DNA of 12,487 nt, from assembly GCA_017504065.1 (NCBI GenBank), contig JAFVRU010000074.1, positions 1 through 12,487 on the forward strand. The letters run 5' to 3'. The stretch's first letter is position 1. Each line of letters opens with the position of its first letter. The stretch is from Clostridia bacterium. Lineage in GTDB: Bacteria > Bacillota > Clostridia > Christensenellales > Borkfalkiaceae. The translations under genes and the position numbers were made by a program. The notes under the pieces are model-generated. The model ran no database searches. It was given only the letters and a program-made list of their open reading frames with translations, and had not been told where the DNA came from. Shown here one piece after another: positions 12,478 to 12,487 of this stretch.

Positions 12478-12487
12478 GAGATGATAT

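Noticed and set aside
1..12487. CRISPR arrays, insertion sequences, prophage, toxin-antitoxin or defence genes
   Set aside because: No regular repeat-spacer pattern, transposase, integrase or small gene pair of that kind is visible on either strand; all substantial genes are housekeeping.

Overview
The window is a housekeeping stretch of a bacterial chromosome with every supported gene on the + strand. Low-GC Gram-positive features point to the Bacillota: AGGAG-type ribosome binding sites, promoters with an extended -10 (TGn), a DinR/LexA-like dyad before uvrB, a zinc-type L33 beside secE-nusG, and a medium-form threonine deaminase. Codon use is fairly GC-rich at third positions. I infer a member of the class Clostridia, probably an uncultured lineage, but the sequence does not name a genus.

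Region 1 (1-3250) is an amino-acid operon: the 3' end of leuB, a DUF815-type AAA+ ATPase one base after it, threonine ammonia-lyase (ilvA) and ridA, closed by a strong intrinsic terminator. LeuB and IlvA belong to branched-chain amino acid synthesis. RidA removes the reactive enamine/imine released by IlvA, so the ilvA-ridA pair makes biochemical sense. The role of the ATPase is unknown.

Region 2 (3251-3841) is a structured intergenic stretch of about 230 bases, with overlapping inverted repeats and what looks like a decayed dispersed repeat. It is followed by a small unrecognised gene predicted to encode a winged-helix domain with a C-terminal membrane anchor.

Region 3 (3842-8734) is the uvrB-uvrA nucleotide excision repair operon, behind an extended -10 promoter and a candidate LexA/SOS operator. 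uvrB is split by an apparent loss of one G after base 5309. All conserved motifs survive on both sides, so this is either a sequencing/assembly error or a very recent mutation. uvrA is intact.

Region 4 (8735-10008) is a monocistronic class I aminotransferase of the aspartate aminotransferase type, with a near-consensus promoter next to a perfect 14-bp palindrome and an extremely short leader.

Region 5 (10009-12487) is the start of the classical rpmG-secE-nusG-rplK-rplA cluster. It has a TTGACA promoter preceded by A-tracts at 10-base spacing, a small leader hairpin before rpmG, a nested stem-loop between rpmG and secE, and a three-stem leader before rplK that looks like an L1 autoregulatory site. 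The window ends in a long hairpin that may be the rplJ leader or part of a promoter. L11 has an unusual thiostrepton-site loop.

I found no mobile-element genes, CRISPR array, tRNA or rRNA, and no clearly novel multi-gene system. The items most worth checking are the uvrB frameshift, the winged-helix membrane protein with its structured upstream region, and the divergent L11 loop.
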